NCBI GenBank assembly: GCA_949063825.1
Contig: CARSRA010000032.1
Coordinates: forward strand, 1-6,742
Source: an uncultured Candidatus Saccharibacteria bacterium
Lineage (GTDB): Bacteria; Patescibacteriota; Saccharimonadia; Saccharimonadales; Saccharimonadaceae
Direction of reading: 5' to 3'
Length of the DNA: 6,742 nucleotides
Shown piece after piece: positions 6,283-6,742 of this stretch. The notes below the pieces were generated by a model. The model worked only from the letters and a program-made list of their open reading frames with translations. It made no database searches and was not told the origin of the DNA. The position numbers and the translations under genes were made by a program. Each line of letters opens with the position of its first letter. Within the stretch, counting starts at the first letter, position 1.

Positions 6283-6742
6283 TTATAATTCAAATTCCTG
6301 TCCTGCCAATTCCCAAATTCGTTGCTGCATTTTCCGGTAGCCGTAATTCACACATCCACCCATATATGAAGTTACAGTCTCGATATCTTTCAAACCTCGC
6401 TCAACATCAATCAATGCCCGATAATAATTATGTTGATAGCGCCGATCCATCTCAATATGTCCATGATGTAAAATATGGCCCAGATAATCCACTCCGCGAC
6501 GCGTATCAATCCAACGTGTCTTGTGCGGGTGCAATGTCAAACCCATCGTGAATAAATAACTGCGGATTCGTTCAATATCTCGTTCCAGCTGCGACACCTC
6601 ATCTTCCGTCACTACAATATAAAAATCATCTACATAACGTCCGTAATGGTGATATCCTAATTGATAGATAATAAATTTGTCCAACGCATCTAGAAAAATA
6701 TTTGACAGTAACTGCGAAGTAAGGTAGCCGATCACGATCCCC
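6283..6742 (-). CDS. Reverse transcriptase, DGR-like, C-terminal part (5' end outside window)
   Basis: This is an RNA-directed DNA polymerase fragment, open to the window edge, with about 152 residues visible and ending at TAA (6285-6283). A GTG at 6735-6733 is in frame but lies inside the conserved core, so it is not the real start. Seen in order: IGYLTSQ (visible residues 4-10), the RT motif 4 form IGxxxSQ typical of diversity-generating retroelement RTs rather than the QGxxxSP of group II introns and retrons; the catalytic box YVDD (36-39) within GRYVDDFYIV; GLTLHPHKT (67-75); RGVDYLG (82-88); and an aromatic and basic C-terminal region with SYMGG. The palm ends normally and the stop is not premature. 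Fingers, the first catalytic Asp and any Avd, template repeat or target gene would lie beyond the right edge. RT identity is near certain; the DGR subclass is inferred from motif 4 and from the known abundance of DGRs in CPR genomes. It is codirectional with ftsI, 63 bp upstream, but no functional link is shown. Confidence 0.9.
   Translation of the reverse strand, partial: GIVIGYLTSQLLSNIFLDALDKFIIYQLGYHHYGRYVDDFYIVVTEDEVSQLERDIERIRSYLFTMGLTLHPHKTRWIDTRRGVDYLGHILHHGHIEMDRRYQHNYYRALIDVERGLKDIETVTSYMGGCVNYGYRKMQQRIWELAGQEFEL

Noticed and set aside
6261..6301. 7-bp inverted repeat (ACAGGAA 6261-6267, TTCCTGT 6295-6301) at the RT end as a terminator or operator
   Set aside because: The loop is 27 bases, there is no T run, and the stem is short; it does not look like a rho-independent terminator.
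6283..6742. Group II intron or retron as the source of the reverse transcriptase
   Set aside because: Motif 4 is IGxxxSQ rather than QGxxxSP, and no maturase, intron domain V hairpin or msr/msd-like structure is seen in the visible part. The missing N-terminus keeps this from being absolute.

Overview
The window looks like part of a small-genome Candidate Phyla Radiation (Patescibacteria) chromosome. Saccharibacteria (TM7) is my best guess, but this comes from gene architecture and protein style only, not from a marker gene. TGA is used as an ordinary stop (end of ftsW), which argues against the code-altered Gracilibacteria and Absconditabacteria. All confident genes lie on the minus strand, so the biological order runs from right to left.

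At the right edge (6283-6742) is the 3' part of a reverse transcriptase gene that continues out of the window. Its IGxxxSQ motif and YVDD catalytic box resemble the reverse transcriptases of diversity-generating retroelements (DGRs). No template repeat, variable repeat, accessory gene or target gene is visible here.

A 63-bp gap with a strong extended -10 promoter follows, then a compact division and cell-wall (dcw) cluster: ftsI (class B transpeptidase), mraY (lipid I synthase), ftsW (SEDS glycosyltransferase), murG (lipid II synthase) and a short ftsQ-like gene. Gaps are 22 bp, an 8-bp overlap, a 4-bp ATGA overlap and 2 bp, so the last four genes are probably co-transcribed and translationally coupled. 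Together they make lipid II at the inner face of the membrane (MraY, MurG), polymerise and cross-link it at the septum (FtsW, FtsI), and provide a divisome scaffold (FtsQ). The order is that of the classical dcw cluster with the cytoplasmic ligases murE, murF, murD and murC missing. Translation signals differ along the operon: ftsW and murG have good Shine-Dalgarno sequences, whereas ftsI, and probably mraY, have a TATAAT box so close to the start codon that their own transcripts would be leaderless or nearly so.

Two regions deserve attention beyond the genes. Inside murG, in the part encoding a hydrophilic insertion, the plus (antisense) strand carries a near-consensus sigma70-type promoter: TTGACA, a 17-nt spacer, then TGT-TATACT. 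An inverted repeat overlaps its -10 box. The 144 bp downstream of ftsQ contain a 10-bp direct repeat with DnaA-box-like cores, a tandem AT-rich heptamer and a weak candidate promoter for whatever lies to the left.
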